Source of the DNA: Bifidobacterium cuniculi
GTDB taxonomy: Bacteria > Actinomycetota > Actinomycetes > Actinomycetales > Bifidobacteriaceae
NCBI RefSeq assembly: GCF_000741575.1
Contig: NZ_JGYV01000017.1
Coordinates: forward strand, 1 to 64,000
DNA: 64,000 nucleotides
Direction: 5' to 3'
Below, one piece after another: positions 38,722-46,819 of this stretch. Position numbers and translations under genes: made by a program. The notes beneath the pieces were generated by a model. It did no database searches. It saw only the letters and a program-made list of their open reading frames with translations, and was not told the DNA's origin. Each line of letters opens with the position of its first letter. The stretch's first letter is position 1.

Positions 38722-40089
38722 ATGGAACTGACCGAAGCACAGCTGCGCGCACGCGTGGACGCTGACTGGGACGACATCCTCGCCGTGCTGGGCAGGCGCA
38801 TCGAACTCAAGCCTATCTCCGCACAGGGCATCACCGGCGAGCACATGCGCGCCTCCGCCGAATACGTGGCCAAGCTGCTGCAGGGCGTCGGCGTCGACGC
38901 GCGCGTCGCGCAGTCGCACAACCCCGACGGCACCCCCGGCGCTTGGGAGGTCGTCGGCTCGAACGTGGTCGACCCCGACGCGCCGACCGTGCTACTGTAC
39001 GCCCACCACGACGTGCAGCCCGTGCCGGACGCGTTCGCCTGGGACACCGACCCCTTCAAGGGCACCGTGGTCGGCGACCGCCTCTACGGACGCGGCGCCT
39101 GCGACGACGGCGGCGGCATCGCCATCCACTACGGGGCGCTCAAGGCCCTCGGCGACGACCTGGGCGTGAACATCAAGGTCTTCATCGAAGGCGAGGAGGA
39201 AATGGGATCGCCCAGCTTCATCCCCTTCATCGAGGAACACCGCGACGAATTCGAAGCGGATGTGATCATCGTGTGCGACTCGGGCAACTGGGCGCCCGAC
39301 GTGCCGTCCCTGACCACCAGCCTGCGCGGCAACGCCACCTGCGACGTGCACCTGCGCGTCCTGGAGCACCCCGTGCACTCCGGCCAGTACGGCGGCCCCA
39401 TCCTCGACGCCAACACCCTCGCCGCCATGCTCATCGCCTCCATGTACGACGAACAGGGCGAACTGGCCATCCCCGGCCTCGAAGGCGGTGAACCCATCGG
39501 CGGCCTGCAGCGCGACCTCGACGAAGTCAACCTGCGCGCCGACGCCGGCGTGGCCGACCCCTACCGGCTGGCAGGCACCGGCTCACTCGCCTCACGCCTG
39601 TGGACCAAGCCCAGCGCCACCGTCATCGGCTTCGACGCCCACCCGGTCGACGGCTCCTTCAACGTGATCAGCCCCGAAACCACCTTCCGCATCTCGCTGC
39701 GCGTGGCCCCCACCCAGGAACCGCACGCCGCCATGCAGGCGCTCGCCGACTTCCTCGAATCCCATGCGCCCTTCGGTGCCGAGGTCAAGGTCACGCCGCT
39801 CGAAGCCGGCATGGGCTGGGCCATGGACCCCGACTGCACGGCCACCAAGGACGCCATGGCCGCCCTCGAGGAAGCCTTCGGCGTGGCACCGGTGAACAAG
39901 GGCGAAGGCGGCTCCATCCCCTTCATCCCCGAGCTGCAGCGCATCTTCCCCCACGCCCAAGTGCTCGTCACCGGCCCCGAGGACCCGAAGTCCAACGCGC
40001 ACAGCCCCAACGAGTCCGTGAGCGTCTCCGGCCTGCGCAACGACGTGGTGGCCGAGGCGCTGCTGCTGGACAAGCTGGCACGGGCCTGA
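38722..40089 (+). CDS. M20/M28-family metallodipeptidase
   Basis: 455 residues. Zinc ligands and catalytic residues stand in the expected order: LLYAHHDVQP (His, Asp), GACDDGGG (bridging Asp), EGEEEMGS (general base Glu-Glu), VCDSGNW (Asp), and NAHSPNES near the C-terminus (His). The lid/dimerisation domain lies between. It probably cleaves dipeptides in the cytoplasm, helping amino acid use. An open frame extends far upstream but GAGGG and the promoter above place the start at the ATG 38722. A hairpin follows. Confidence 0.9.
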   Translation: MELTEAQLRARVDADWDDILAVLGRRIELKPISAQGITGEHMRASAEYVAKLLQGVGVDARVAQSHNPDGTPGAWEVVGSNVVDPDAPTVLLYAHHDVQPVPDAFAWDTDPFKGTVVGDRLYGRGACDDGGGIAIHYGALKALGDDLGVNIKVFIEGEEEMGSPSFIPFIEEHRDEFEADVIIVCDSGNWAPDVPSLTTSLRGNATCDVHLRVLEHPVHSGQYGGPILDANTLAAMLIASMYDEQGELAIPGLEGGEPIGGLQRDLDEVNLRADAGVADPYRLAGTGSLASRLWTKPSATVIGFDAHPVDGSFNVISPETTFRISLRVAPTQEPHAAMQALADFLESHAPFGAEVKVTPLEAGMGWAMDPDCTATKDAMAALEEAFGVAPVNKGEGGSIPFIPELQRIFPHAQVLVTGPEDPKSNAHSPNESVSVSGLRNDVVAEALLLDKLARA

Positions 40090-40098
40090 GATGGTCAT

Positions 40099-40130
40099 GG
40101 GGTGTCCACGAACGGCGTCGTGGACACCCC
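40099..40130 (+). terminator. hairpin after the dipeptidase gene
   Basis: 13-bp perfect inverted repeat (40099-40111 with 40118-40130) with 6-nt loop, 10 bp past the stop. There is no T-run. Confidence 0.6.
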
Positions 40131-40214
40131 ACCGGTTGGGATTTCCGTTATGGTGGGGATGGTTGCCTGTTGCCCCAACCTGAAACGGGCCAAGAGAAGG
40201 AAGGGAATGACATC

Positions 40215-40385
40215 ATGGCTTTCATGGCTTCGATTCTGGTGCACCTCTTGGCGTGCTCTGCCGTCATGGCGCCCGTAGCCCCTGTGACACAGGTGTCTGC
40301 ACAGTCCCAGGTGAGCCGGCAGACGAGTGTTGCTGTCTCCGCACGTGGATGCGCATCTTGGATGCACGCATTGGGTCTCTGCTGA
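40215..40385 (+). CDS. small exported peptide precursor, candidate signalling peptide
   Basis: 56 residues beginning MAFMASILVHLLACSAVMAP, a hydrophobic leader followed by a Gln/Ser/Val-rich middle and a C-terminus SARGCASWMHALGLC that ends in cysteine. GAAGGAAGGGAA is upstream of the ATG. It ends 34 bp before a NarL-type histidine kinase gene on the same strand. Short hydrophobic-leader peptides with C-terminal Cys/aromatic residues next to a sensor kinase recall peptide pheromones, but there is no known family match by eye. It could also be a small membrane protein or a chance frame. Confidence 0.5.
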   Translation: MAFMASILVHLLACSAVMAPVAPVTQVSAQSQVSRQTSVAVSARGCASWMHALGLC

Positions 40386-40419
40386 TCAAACGGGCGGTGC
40401 AACAAGGAACGAATGAGCA

Positions 40420-41580
40420 ATGGGGATGAGAACAGTGTGGGCAGCTACCAAGATCGGTTTGACACATCCATACAGATTGGCCGTTATCGCAGCCACATTG
40501 TTCATCGCGACAAGCAACCTGTATATGTCGCCTAAGCCGGGCATTCCGGCCATTGTGGCATTGGTGGCCGCCTATGTGCTGTCCGTGATGGCGTATTGGT
40601 TCCCGACGCCATGCTGCGTGATCCTTCTGGCATTCACGTGCGTCGGCGAATACGCCGTACCGATGTTCGGACTCTACGATCCTTTCTTCATGTACTTGGG
40701 CGTCGGGTTGCTTGCCTACGAAACCACGAACGCGTCGGCAGCCGTCATCTGCCTGCTGATGTGCCTGTACACGGTGGCTGAAGGATTCCTGAGGCCGGAG
40801 GCATTGACGTGGTACGGGGTCTTGGCATATACCACGCTCTTCCTGTTGCTCACTCTCATGGGCTGCGGGTTGCGCTGGAACCGGGAGCGCGCCGAGGAAC
40901 TGCGCACAGCACTTCACGCACAGGCCGAACTGTATGTGCTGAAAAGCCGCCAACAGCTGGCGCTCCAGTTGCATGACGGGCTCTCCCGGCATCTGGGAGT
41001 CATCTCGATGGCAGCCGAGAGCGAAGTCAACAGGGGCGGCGCGGATGCGGGGGCGTGGTCGTTGGTGGCCGACTCCAGCCACGCGGCATTGCTCTCCCTG
41101 CGCGACATCATCGACCTGCTTGAACAGGACCAACCCCAGGACGGCATGGAAGCCATGGGCGTATTTGAACGCAAGATACGCCATGAACTGCAGGAAGGTG
41201 ACACGTTGCTTCATGGGCATGGCTTCAAGGGCAAGTCCAGGATGGAGGTGCGCAAGGGAATCGCGGCCATGCCATCCCGCTCGGGCAGCCTGCTGCTCAC
41301 GACGGTGCATGAAGCCTACACGAACATCGCCAAGCACGGCGAGCCCGGCATCCCCTATGCCATGCTGGTGACCATCGGACCGGAAAGCGCCGAGATCTCC
41401 TACCATAACGGCATTGCCGAGCACGAGGACCATGAGGCTGTGCCGGGAGGCCATGGGCTGACCTTGACGGCTAAGGTCATCGAGGACATCGGCGGCAGCG
41501 TCACGCACGAAGTACGGGAAGGCATGTGGCAAGGCACCGTCGCCCTTCCGGTGGCTCCCCAACCCCAGTCCGCGGCATGA
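40420..41580 (+). CDS. NarL-group sensor histidine kinase (HisKA_3)
   Basis: 386 residues. Six or so membrane segments fill residues 15-155. Then a coiled linker (RERAEELRTALHAQAELYVLK, read in parts) leads to the dimerisation box LQLHDGLSRHLGVI with phospho-acceptor His185, and a C-terminal ATPase domain (TTVHEAYTNIAKHG as N-box; GGHGLTLTAKVI as G-box). Many membrane spans without a large outer loop suit sensing of a small membrane-active or hydrophobic peptide. Its partner regulator is encoded on the opposite strand, the two stop codons being directly adjacent (TGA|TTA), so they are not an operon. Confidence 0.88.
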   Translation: MGMRTVWAATKIGLTHPYRLAVIAATLFIATSNLYMSPKPGIPAIVALVAAYVLSVMAYWFPTPCCVILLAFTCVGEYAVPMFGLYDPFFMYLGVGLLAYETTNASAAVICLLMCLYTVAEGFLRPEALTWYGVLAYTTLFLLLTLMGCGLRWNRERAEELRTALHAQAELYVLKSRQQLALQLHDGLSRHLGVISMAAESEVNRGGADAGAWSLVADSSHAALLSLRDIIDLLEQDQPQDGMEAMGVFERKIRHELQEGDTLLHGHGFKGKSRMEVRKGIAAMPSRSGSLLLTTVHEAYTNIAKHGEPGIPYAMLVTIGPESAEISYHNGIAEHEDHEAVPGGHGLTLTAKVIEDIGGSVTHEVREGMWQGTVALPVAPQPQSAA

Positions 41581-42228
41581 TTACTTTCGAGGCTGCCGGC
41601 TGCCGTCACGGAACTCCAGGACGCCCGTGGCCTCGACATGGTGGTGCTTCCGCCGTATGTTCTGGATGTGCTTGTGCACGGTGGCGACGGCAATGTGCAA
41701 GGTGCGTGCCACCTTCTTGGCATTGCCGTCCGACGCCACGTATTCGTCCAGGACCTGCTGTTCGCGTTTCGTCAGGGGAAGGACATCCTCATCTTGGCGC
41801 AGCAGCGTCTGCTGGGCCTCGCTGGGCGTGGGGAATCCCGGCATCGGCTGTCCGTTCATCACCGAGGCAAGGGTCTGGACGACATCGTCGAGTTCCTCCT
41901 TGTGAAGGAGCCCCTGGGCGCCGGCGGCGATCAGCTTCCTGCGGTAATGGTTGGCGGAGAAACTGGTGACGCCGAGTACGGGGACGGTACTGTCCTCCCT
42001 CCGAATCCGTGCGCACAGGTCCACGCCGCTATGGTCTCCAAGGGACATGTCAAGTACCACCACATCCGCGCCGACACAGCGGTCCACTGCATCGTCTTCC
42101 TGTCCGTCCAGTACATGGATTGCAGCAGTAGGAAACCATTCGCGAATGCTCTTGCACAGGTATTTCGCGCTCCATGCGTCGTCTTCCACCACGACGATGG
42201 ATATCCGCCTGCCTCTTGGATTGGTCAT
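41581..42228 (-). CDS. LuxR/NarL-family response regulator
   Basis: 215 residues. Receiver domain with acidic pocket VVVEDD near residue 12, phospho-acceptor Asp60 in VVVLDMSLGDHSG, and lysine in LLHKEE. The C-terminal LuxR helix-turn-helix reads LTKREQQVLDEYV and KKVARTLHIAVATVHKHI. It is the natural partner of the convergent histidine kinase. An in-frame extension to 42285 runs into the hairpin at 42256-42295, so the ATG at 42228 is chosen. It probably binds dyads in the promoter region at 43.6 kb (inference). Confidence 0.9.
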   Translation of the reverse strand: MTNPRGRRISIVVVEDDAWSAKYLCKSIREWFPTAAIHVLDGQEDDAVDRCVGADVVVLDMSLGDHSGVDLCARIRREDSTVPVLGVTSFSANHYRRKLIAAGAQGLLHKEELDDVVQTLASVMNGQPMPGFPTPSEAQQTLLRQDEDVLPLTKREQQVLDEYVASDGNAKKVARTLHIAVATVHKHIQNIRRKHHHVEATGVLEFRDGSRQPRK

Positions 42229-42255
42229 TGGCCGTTGTCCCCTTCTTGTTTGCGC

Positions 42256-42295
42256 ATGGGTCTGGGTGGCACCCCACGTTGCCACCCAGACCCAT
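42256..42295 (-). terminator. hairpin between lipoprotein and response regulator genes
   Basis: 16-bp perfect inverted repeat (42256-42271 with 42280-42295), 8-nt loop, 36 bp past the lipoprotein stop on the minus strand. It probably ends or attenuates that transcript before the regulator gene. Confidence 0.7.
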
Positions 42296-42331
42296 TATAT
42301 GCCATCATGTCTTGGTTGTGTATCGCCGCAA

Positions 42332-43105
42332 TCACCCGAACGGTTTCCAGGACTGTTCGGGCGTCGAGAACAGCGTGCTGCCGTTGGCGACCATGCAGGT
42401 CACGACGGCCGGATCGTCCAGCGAAATGGTATAGAACTTGTCCGGGTCCTTGGTCACATCCGTACCGGACTCATACTGCTGGGACAGGTCCTGGTCGTAG
42501 GCCGCCTTCTCCTTGCGGTACTGGGCCACGGTGTAGGAGGTAGGCGCCGCTTTCGAGCGCTGCAGACAGTCCACGGTGGCTTCATCCGGGTCGGTGAGCA
42601 TGTCCGGATTGGCAGTCGCGTACCGGTACATTTCGTCGACGGATATCGTGTATTCCATGAAACAGGTGCTGGTGTCCTCGCTGACCTTGAGGTCCTGCTC
42701 CTGCGTCAGGCCATTGGTGTCGGTGGTGAACACGGGACTGTACAGGCCGTTGCCGTACCGGACTGCTGGCGGCGCGTTGTATCCCTTGTCCACGACGCAC
42801 TGGCGGTAGTTGCTCCATGCCTGCTCGTAGTCCGCGGCACTGACCACCCCGTCATGCTCCAAAGCCCTGCGCAGCATGTCCACTTGCGTTTGCGCCATGG
42901 GGGACGCAGAGGGCTGGTTGTCGATCAGGTCCTGTATCCGGTCCGAGAAGGAACTGGCGACCCGTGTGCCGGTTGCAGCGGCTGAGGAGGTAGCGGCCGG
43001 TGTACTGCCGGCGCCGCCATCCTGTTGCCCGCAGGCGCTGAACACACAAAGCAAGGAAAGTGAAATAACCAGTGCTGTACAATGTCTGGGTATTGAAGTC
43101 GCCAT
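42332..43105 (-). CDS. secreted lipoprotein, unknown function
   Basis: 257 residues with a lipoprotein signal peptide: hydrophobic ALVISLSLLCVFSAC with the lipid-accepting Cys25. After a Ser/Ala/Thr linker comes an extracellular domain with several cysteines (YRQCVVDKGY; STCFMEY; TVDCLQR; AVVTCMV) that may pair. I do not recognise the family. It is the second gene after the small secreted protein and so may be an immunity or accessory protein. GGAGG stands 4 bases before the ATG at 43105, which excludes the upstream in-frame start. Confidence 0.75.
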   Translation of the reverse strand: MATSIPRHCTALVISLSLLCVFSACGQQDGGAGSTPAATSSAAATGTRVASSFSDRIQDLIDNQPSASPMAQTQVDMLRRALEHDGVVSAADYEQAWSNYRQCVVDKGYNAPPAVRYGNGLYSPVFTTDTNGLTQEQDLKVSEDTSTCFMEYTISVDEMYRYATANPDMLTDPDEATVDCLQRSKAAPTSYTVAQYRKEKAAYDQDLSQQYESGTDVTKDPDKFYTISLDDPAVVTCMVANGSTLFSTPEQSWKPFG

Positions 43106-43138
43106 ATGTCCTCCAGATGTGTCTTTCACAAACGATGG

Positions 43139-43183
43139 CATGGCGCGTTTTCCGCAATTGTCAAAATTCGGAAACGCGCCATG
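43139..43183 (-). terminator. intergenic hairpin, probable partial terminator
   Basis: Arms 43139-43154 and 43169-43183 pair over 15 positions with one bulged base; CATGGCGCGTTT stem. It lies between the small secreted protein and the lipoprotein gene. A weak terminator here would let the first gene be expressed more than the second. Confidence 0.6.
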
Positions 43184-43192
43184 TGGAATGGT

Positions 43193-43531
43193 TTACAAGG
43201 TGGTGTAGTAGGCGTAGTCGCCAACCGTGGACTGGCCGCCAGTGATTGAGACAGCACAAGTAGTGCCGTGGTTGGTCGTCATCTCGCTTTTCTGACCGTT
43301 CTGAGCTGCAATGCATCCCATGGAATTGCTGAATGAGTAAACCGAAATGGAAGACTTCGTTGCTGTGACGCTGTAAGAGCCCGAGTAGAAACCTCCGTTG
43401 ATGGATCCACTAGAGACCGGATAGTATGTCGCACTGGCAGCATGGGCCACATTGGTCACGCTGAATGCCAGACCGAGTGCCAGCAGGGTGGCGCCGGTGG
43501 CACGTGCGGCTTTGGCGAGGGTGTTGCGCAT
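43193..43531 (-). CDS. small secreted Gly/Ser/Tyr-rich protein, candidate bacteriocin
   Basis: 112 residues. A Sec signal peptide (basic start, GATLLALGLAF core, cleavage after AHA at residue 31) leaves an 81-residue mature protein that is rich in Ser, Gly, Thr and Tyr, has two cysteines (SMGCIAA; TTCAVS) and ends VGDYAYYTTL. The size, signal and aromatic C-terminus recall lactococcin 972-type bacteriocins, although the GG-x-W motif of that family is not seen. AGAAAGGA precedes the ATG at 43531. It is divergent from a three-gene ABC export/immunity-type set, and followed by a lipoprotein gene. Bacteriocin is an inference; a secreted adhesin or signalling protein is possible. Confidence 0.7.
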   Translation of the reverse strand: MRNTLAKAARATGATLLALGLAFSVTNVAHAASATYYPVSSGSINGGFYSGSYSVTATKSSISVYSFSNSMGCIAAQNGQKSEMTTNHGTTCAVSITGGQSTVGDYAYYTTL

Positions 43532-43585
43532 GGCCTTTTCCTTTCTGTGTCGGGGGCGGTCATCGTTGACCGGACCGTGGTTTGC

Positions 43586-43615
43586 ATTATGTGGCCCACC
43601 ATGCCGCAAGCGCAA
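43586..43615 (-). promoter_or_regulatory. promoter for the small secreted protein gene
   Basis: On the minus strand TTGCGC (43615-43610), an 18-bp spacer and CATAAT (43591-43586), 55 bp before the start codon. Confidence 0.6.
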
Positions 43616-43620
43616 GCGCT

Positions 43621-43672
43621 CTACCGATTTTTGGTAGAAGCCGGCGTGTCGTCTACACAAAACGTGTAGACG
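43621..43672. promoter_or_regulatory. two dyads between divergent promoters, candidate regulator sites
   Basis: A 9-bp perfect dyad (43650-43658 with 43664-43672; CGTCTACAC with its complement, 5-bp centre) and a 5-bp one (43621-43625 with 43633-43637; CTACC/GGTAG). Both lie between the two -35 boxes, where a dimeric activator such as the LuxR-type regulator could act on both promoters. Confidence 0.55.
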
Positions 43673-43674
43673 GC

Positions 43675-43704
43675 TTGCCGGGGAGGGTGAAAACGTGCCA
43701 CAAT
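43675..43704 (+). promoter_or_regulatory. promoter for the divergent ABC gene set
   Basis: TTGCCG (43675-43680), an 18-bp spacer and CACAAT (43699-43704), about 64 bp before the first gene. Spacing is the same as in the facing promoter. Confidence 0.55.
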
Positions 43705-43767
43705 GACCCGAAAAGACCGTGCGCATGGATGCGCCGGAACAGGGACACCAAGGGAAACGGGGATGTC

Positions 43768-44859
43768 ATGCGGAACCGCACCAGGGGAGGAGAATCGCGT
43801 CGTCGTGCGCACACGACGCCATGGACATGGGTGCTGCTCGCGGCCATCGTGGCGGCGGCGCTGGCGACTGGCGCCTGTGCACTGTGGCTGCCGGACCGCG
43901 CGCCGTCGGTGCTGGGGGAGGCGAGGGTCGTGCAGAGCGCGCCGGCGAGCGCCCAGCAATACGCCGGCCAACAGCAGGTGAACCTCGTGCCGACGGTGTC
44001 GGGCGACCGTGAACTGCTCGGCAATGCGGGCGGCGTGGTCACGGACAACTGGGCGAACGGTTCGCTCAGGTCGGGGTCGCGCACTTACCAGGTCAACGAC
44101 CGTGCCGTCGTCGCCCTGCATACGGCCACGCCGCTCTACCGGGACCTGAAGACCGGCGACCGAGGCGAGGACGTGCTCGCCCTGAACAACGAGCTCAACC
44201 GCCTGGGCTACAGTTCTGCGGCCGAATCGGACACCTTCAACTGGGCGACCGGCCAAGGATGGCGCCAGCTCATGATCGACAACGGCAACGCCCCCGGTGA
44301 CGGCGAGGAAGTGACCATGGCCCTGGCGGACACCCTTTGGATTCCGCAGGACGTGGTGGACGTGGCGAACTGGACGGCCCAGCAAGGCACGAACGTGACG
44401 GCCGGCGCGGCCGTGGGCGTGGTGCCCGGCGGCCTGACGAAGCTCACGATCCGCGGCGGCCAGCCGTCGGACAAGGACCGCACCATCACCGTCTACGGCG
44501 TGACGTCCACCCTGCCGGCCGGCAGCGTGGACGTCACCGACGCCGAGACGCTGCGCCAGATCGCCGCCACCGAAAGCTACCAGTCGAAGAGCGCCGAGGA
44601 GCGTGCCGCCGGCATCGACGCGACCGTCACGCTCAGCGACCCCATCGACACGCTGCGCGTACCGGCGGCCGCCGTGTTCGCCGTGGACGGCTCGTCGGGT
44701 TGCATCGCCGTCGACGAGGCAGGCAAGGCCACGTCCATTCCGGTCGAGATCATCAGCGGCGAGCTTGGCGCCAGCCTGGTGCGCCCGGACAGTGGTGGCA
44801 CGGACGGCATCACACAGGTGATCGTCGGCCCGCGCCTCAACGCGCTGGGCTGCAAGTAG
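43768..44859 (+). CDS. membrane-anchored peptidoglycan-binding protein (export/immunity accessory)
   Basis: 363 residues. A single N-terminal membrane anchor (WVLLAAIVAAALATGACALW, residues about 17-37) leads to an extracellular part. Residues about 110-160 match a peptidoglycan_binding_1 repeat (LKTGDRGEDVLALNNELNRLGY split here as LKTGDRGEDVLAL and NELNRLGY). The rest resembles periplasmic adaptor proteins, with a beta-rich end (TVTLSDPIDTLRVPAAAV). In Gram-positive bacteria such proteins often partner an ABC ATPase and an FtsX-like permease next to bacteriocin genes. Start ATG 43768; an in-frame extension runs into the promoter. Confidence 0.72.
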   Translation: MRNRTRGGESRRRAHTTPWTWVLLAAIVAAALATGACALWLPDRAPSVLGEARVVQSAPASAQQYAGQQQVNLVPTVSGDRELLGNAGGVVTDNWANGSLRSGSRTYQVNDRAVVALHTATPLYRDLKTGDRGEDVLALNNELNRLGYSSAAESDTFNWATGQGWRQLMIDNGNAPGDGEEVTMALADTLWIPQDVVDVANWTAQQGTNVTAGAAVGVVPGGLTKLTIRGGQPSDKDRTITVYGVTSTLPAGSVDVTDAETLRQIAATESYQSKSAEERAAGIDATVTLSDPIDTLRVPAAAVFAVDGSSGCIAVDEAGKATSIPVEIISGELGASLVRPDSGGTDGITQVIVGPRLNALGCK

Positions 44860-44869
44860 GGGGGTGGCC

Positions 44870-45544
44870 ATGGAACTCGTGGTCAAGGACCTCGCCCACC
44901 GCTTCCCCGGCACCGACCTGCTGTTCGAACACCTGAGCTTCACGGTGGAGCCGGGCTCGACGGTGGCGATCTGCGGGCCGTCCGGCTGCGGCAAGTCGAC
45001 CCTGCTGTCGCTCATCGCCGGCTGGGAGAAGCCGGTGGCGGGCAGCGTGGAACGCCGGGGCATCGCACGCACCGGCTGGGTGTTCCAGAACCCGTACGGG
45101 GTGCCGGCACGCAGTGCGCTCGACCATGTGGTCTTCCCGCTGCTGGCCAAGGGCATGACGCGCGCGCAGGCCGCGCCACGCGCGCTGGAGGCGATGGCGC
45201 TGTTCGACCTGGGGTATGCGGCGGAGCGTTCCTTCGCGGACCTGTCCGGCGGCGAGGCGCAGCGGCTCATGCTGGCGCGCGCCGTGTGCTCACGGCCGGA
45301 CCTGCTGCTCGTGGACGAGCCGACCGCGCAGCTGGACACGCGCACCGCGCACTCCGTCAGCCACGTGCTGGGAAACCTGGCGGGGCAGGGCATGATCGTG
45401 CTCGTCGCCACCCATGACGCGGATACGCGTGACGCCTGCGGACGCGTGATCGACCTGGCACAGTACGCGCCCGCCGACGACGAGGACACGACCACGCTCG
45501 ACGACCTGCCGACGGTCGACGCCGCACGGGAGGTGACGCGATGA
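44870..45544 (+). CDS. ABC transporter ATP-binding protein, LolD/MacB-like
   Basis: 224 residues. Walker A GPSGCGKST, Q-loop VFQNPYGVP, signature LSGGEAQRLMLARA, Walker B LLLVDEPTAQLD and H-loop VATHD, all intact. The size and the ADEP-like pattern place it with ATPases that serve FtsX-type permeases. Lactococcin 972-group export ATPases belong to the same broad type. ATG 44870 is chosen (a GTG at 44864 is in frame) with a G-rich site before it. It overlaps the permease start by 4 bp (ATGA). Confidence 0.85.
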   Translation: MELVVKDLAHRFPGTDLLFEHLSFTVEPGSTVAICGPSGCGKSTLLSLIAGWEKPVAGSVERRGIARTGWVFQNPYGVPARSALDHVVFPLLAKGMTRAQAAPRALEAMALFDLGYAAERSFADLSGGEAQRLMLARAVCSRPDLLLVDEPTAQLDTRTAHSVSHVLGNLAGQGMIVLVATHDADTRDACGRVIDLAQYAPADDEDTTTLDDLPTVDAAREVTR

Positions 45545-46626
45545 GACTGCGTTCGATCCTGTCCGAAGCGATGCGCAACATCGGCACCGGAACGGCGCAC
45601 GCATTGCTGCTGTTCGTGCTGGTCGCACTGTCCGGCACGCTGTTGGGCGGCTACGAGGCGGCCACGGTGACGGCACAGGAGCGTGAGGCTCTGACCCGTG
45701 TGCAGGCCTATGCGGACGTGGACACCGTGGTCGGCGGCACCGTGGACGGTGCCGCCTGCGATGCGCTCGCCCAGGATGATGCCGCCTTCGGCCAGTCGGG
45801 TGCCCTGCGCGCCGGCGACGAGGTGGCGTTGGCGTCCACGCCGGGCAAGGTGCTGCAGACCTACGAGGTGACGCCCGGCATGCTTGCCTTGGTGGCCGCC
45901 GGCACGTCGTCCGGGGCGGAACAGGTGGACGCCTCCGGCGTGTGGGTGCCACAGGACGTGGCGAACGATTTCGGCCTGGTGCCGGGCGCAAGCGTGATGA
46001 CCGACCACGGCGCCATGGACGTGGCGGGCGTGTACGAATGGCCCAACGACGGACGCGACACGCGGTTCGCCTACACCTTCCTGGTGCCGCAGTCCACGAC
46101 CGACGGCACCTACCATGAATGCTGGGCCAAGCAATGGCCGCATGCGGAAGCCAACAGCCAACTGCTGTACGCCACACTCGTCGCCGGACAGGGGCAGACC
46201 CAAGCAGGCATCATGGCCATCAACAAGGGATTCGACTCGCATTACGACGCAGCCGCTTCCTACGTGCAACGCGTCACCCGGTGGATGCCATGGCTGGGGC
46301 TGGTCCTCGGCGTGGCCATCGGCGTGCTCGCCGTACGCCGCCGCCGGCTCGAATACGCCGGCGCCCTGCATTCGGGCCAGTCCAAAGGTGCACAGCTGTG
46401 CGCCATCGCCATCGAAGCCTTCGTCTGGGCGGGACTCGGCGCGCTGTGCGCCTGCGCGCTCATCGTGTCCCTGACGCAGCGCACCGCACCGGTGGACGCG
46501 TGGGCCGTCTGCGCCACGGCCCTGCGCACCCCATTGGCAGTGGCGGCAGGTAGCGTGGCGACGGCTGTACTGACCGGCCTGACGATCCGCCAGTCGCAAC
46601 TCTTCAAGCTGTTCAAACGCCGATGA
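45541..46626 (+). CDS. ABC transporter permease (FtsX-like)
   Basis: 361 residues with one N-terminal membrane segment (ALLLFVLVALSGTLLGGYE), an extracellular domain of about 200 residues, and three segments at the end (WLGLVLGVAIGVLAV; AFVWAGLGALCACALIV; PLAVAAGSVATAVL). This is the FtsX/MacB layout in a short form. Together with the ATPase and anchored peptidoglycan-binding protein it may export the divergent secreted protein or give immunity to it. Only 50 bp separate it from the TPP riboswitch of the next operon, where a new promoter (TACAAT, 46652-46657) begins. Confidence 0.82.
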   Translation: MRLRSILSEAMRNIGTGTAHALLLFVLVALSGTLLGGYEAATVTAQEREALTRVQAYADVDTVVGGTVDGAACDALAQDDAAFGQSGALRAGDEVALASTPGKVLQTYEVTPGMLALVAAGTSSGAEQVDASGVWVPQDVANDFGLVPGASVMTDHGAMDVAGVYEWPNDGRDTRFAYTFLVPQSTTDGTYHECWAKQWPHAEANSQLLYATLVAGQGQTQAGIMAINKGFDSHYDAAASYVQRVTRWMPWLGLVLGVAIGVLAVRRRRLEYAGALHSGQSKGAQLCAIAIEAFVWAGLGALCACALIVSLTQRTAPVDAWAVCATALRTPLAVAAGSVATAVLTGLTIRQSQLFKLFKRR

Positions 46627-46666
46627 CTGCGCCTGGGTCATCCGCTTGCCCTACAATCGACAATCG

Positions 46667-46753
46667 ACACGGGGGCTGGTGCATCGCACCGGCTGAGAGG
46701 GGCTCATGCCCCGACCGATTGAACGTGAATCCGGACAATGCCGGCGCACGGAC
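46667..46753 (+). promoter_or_regulatory. TPP riboswitch upstream of ykoE
   Basis: ACGGGGGCTGGTGC, then CACCGGCTGAGAGG, GCCCCGACCGATTGAACG, TGAATCCGGACAATGCCGG and CGCACGGACG: the THI-box blocks in order. The transcription start would be about 10 nt upstream, after the -10 TACAAT at 46652-46657. It controls the YkoE transporter operon; the switch ends about 65 nt before the start codon. Confidence 0.92.
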
Positions 46754-46819
46754 GTCGTCGATTCCCGTGCCTTCATCCATGTGGGAAAACCACTGCAGAG
46801 AACAGAGAAAGGCACACTC

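Noticed and set aside
43621..46641. 1006-codon minus-strand frame across the ABC gene set
   Set aside because: Covers three plus-strand genes with clear ABC motifs and coupled starts; no ribosome binding site.
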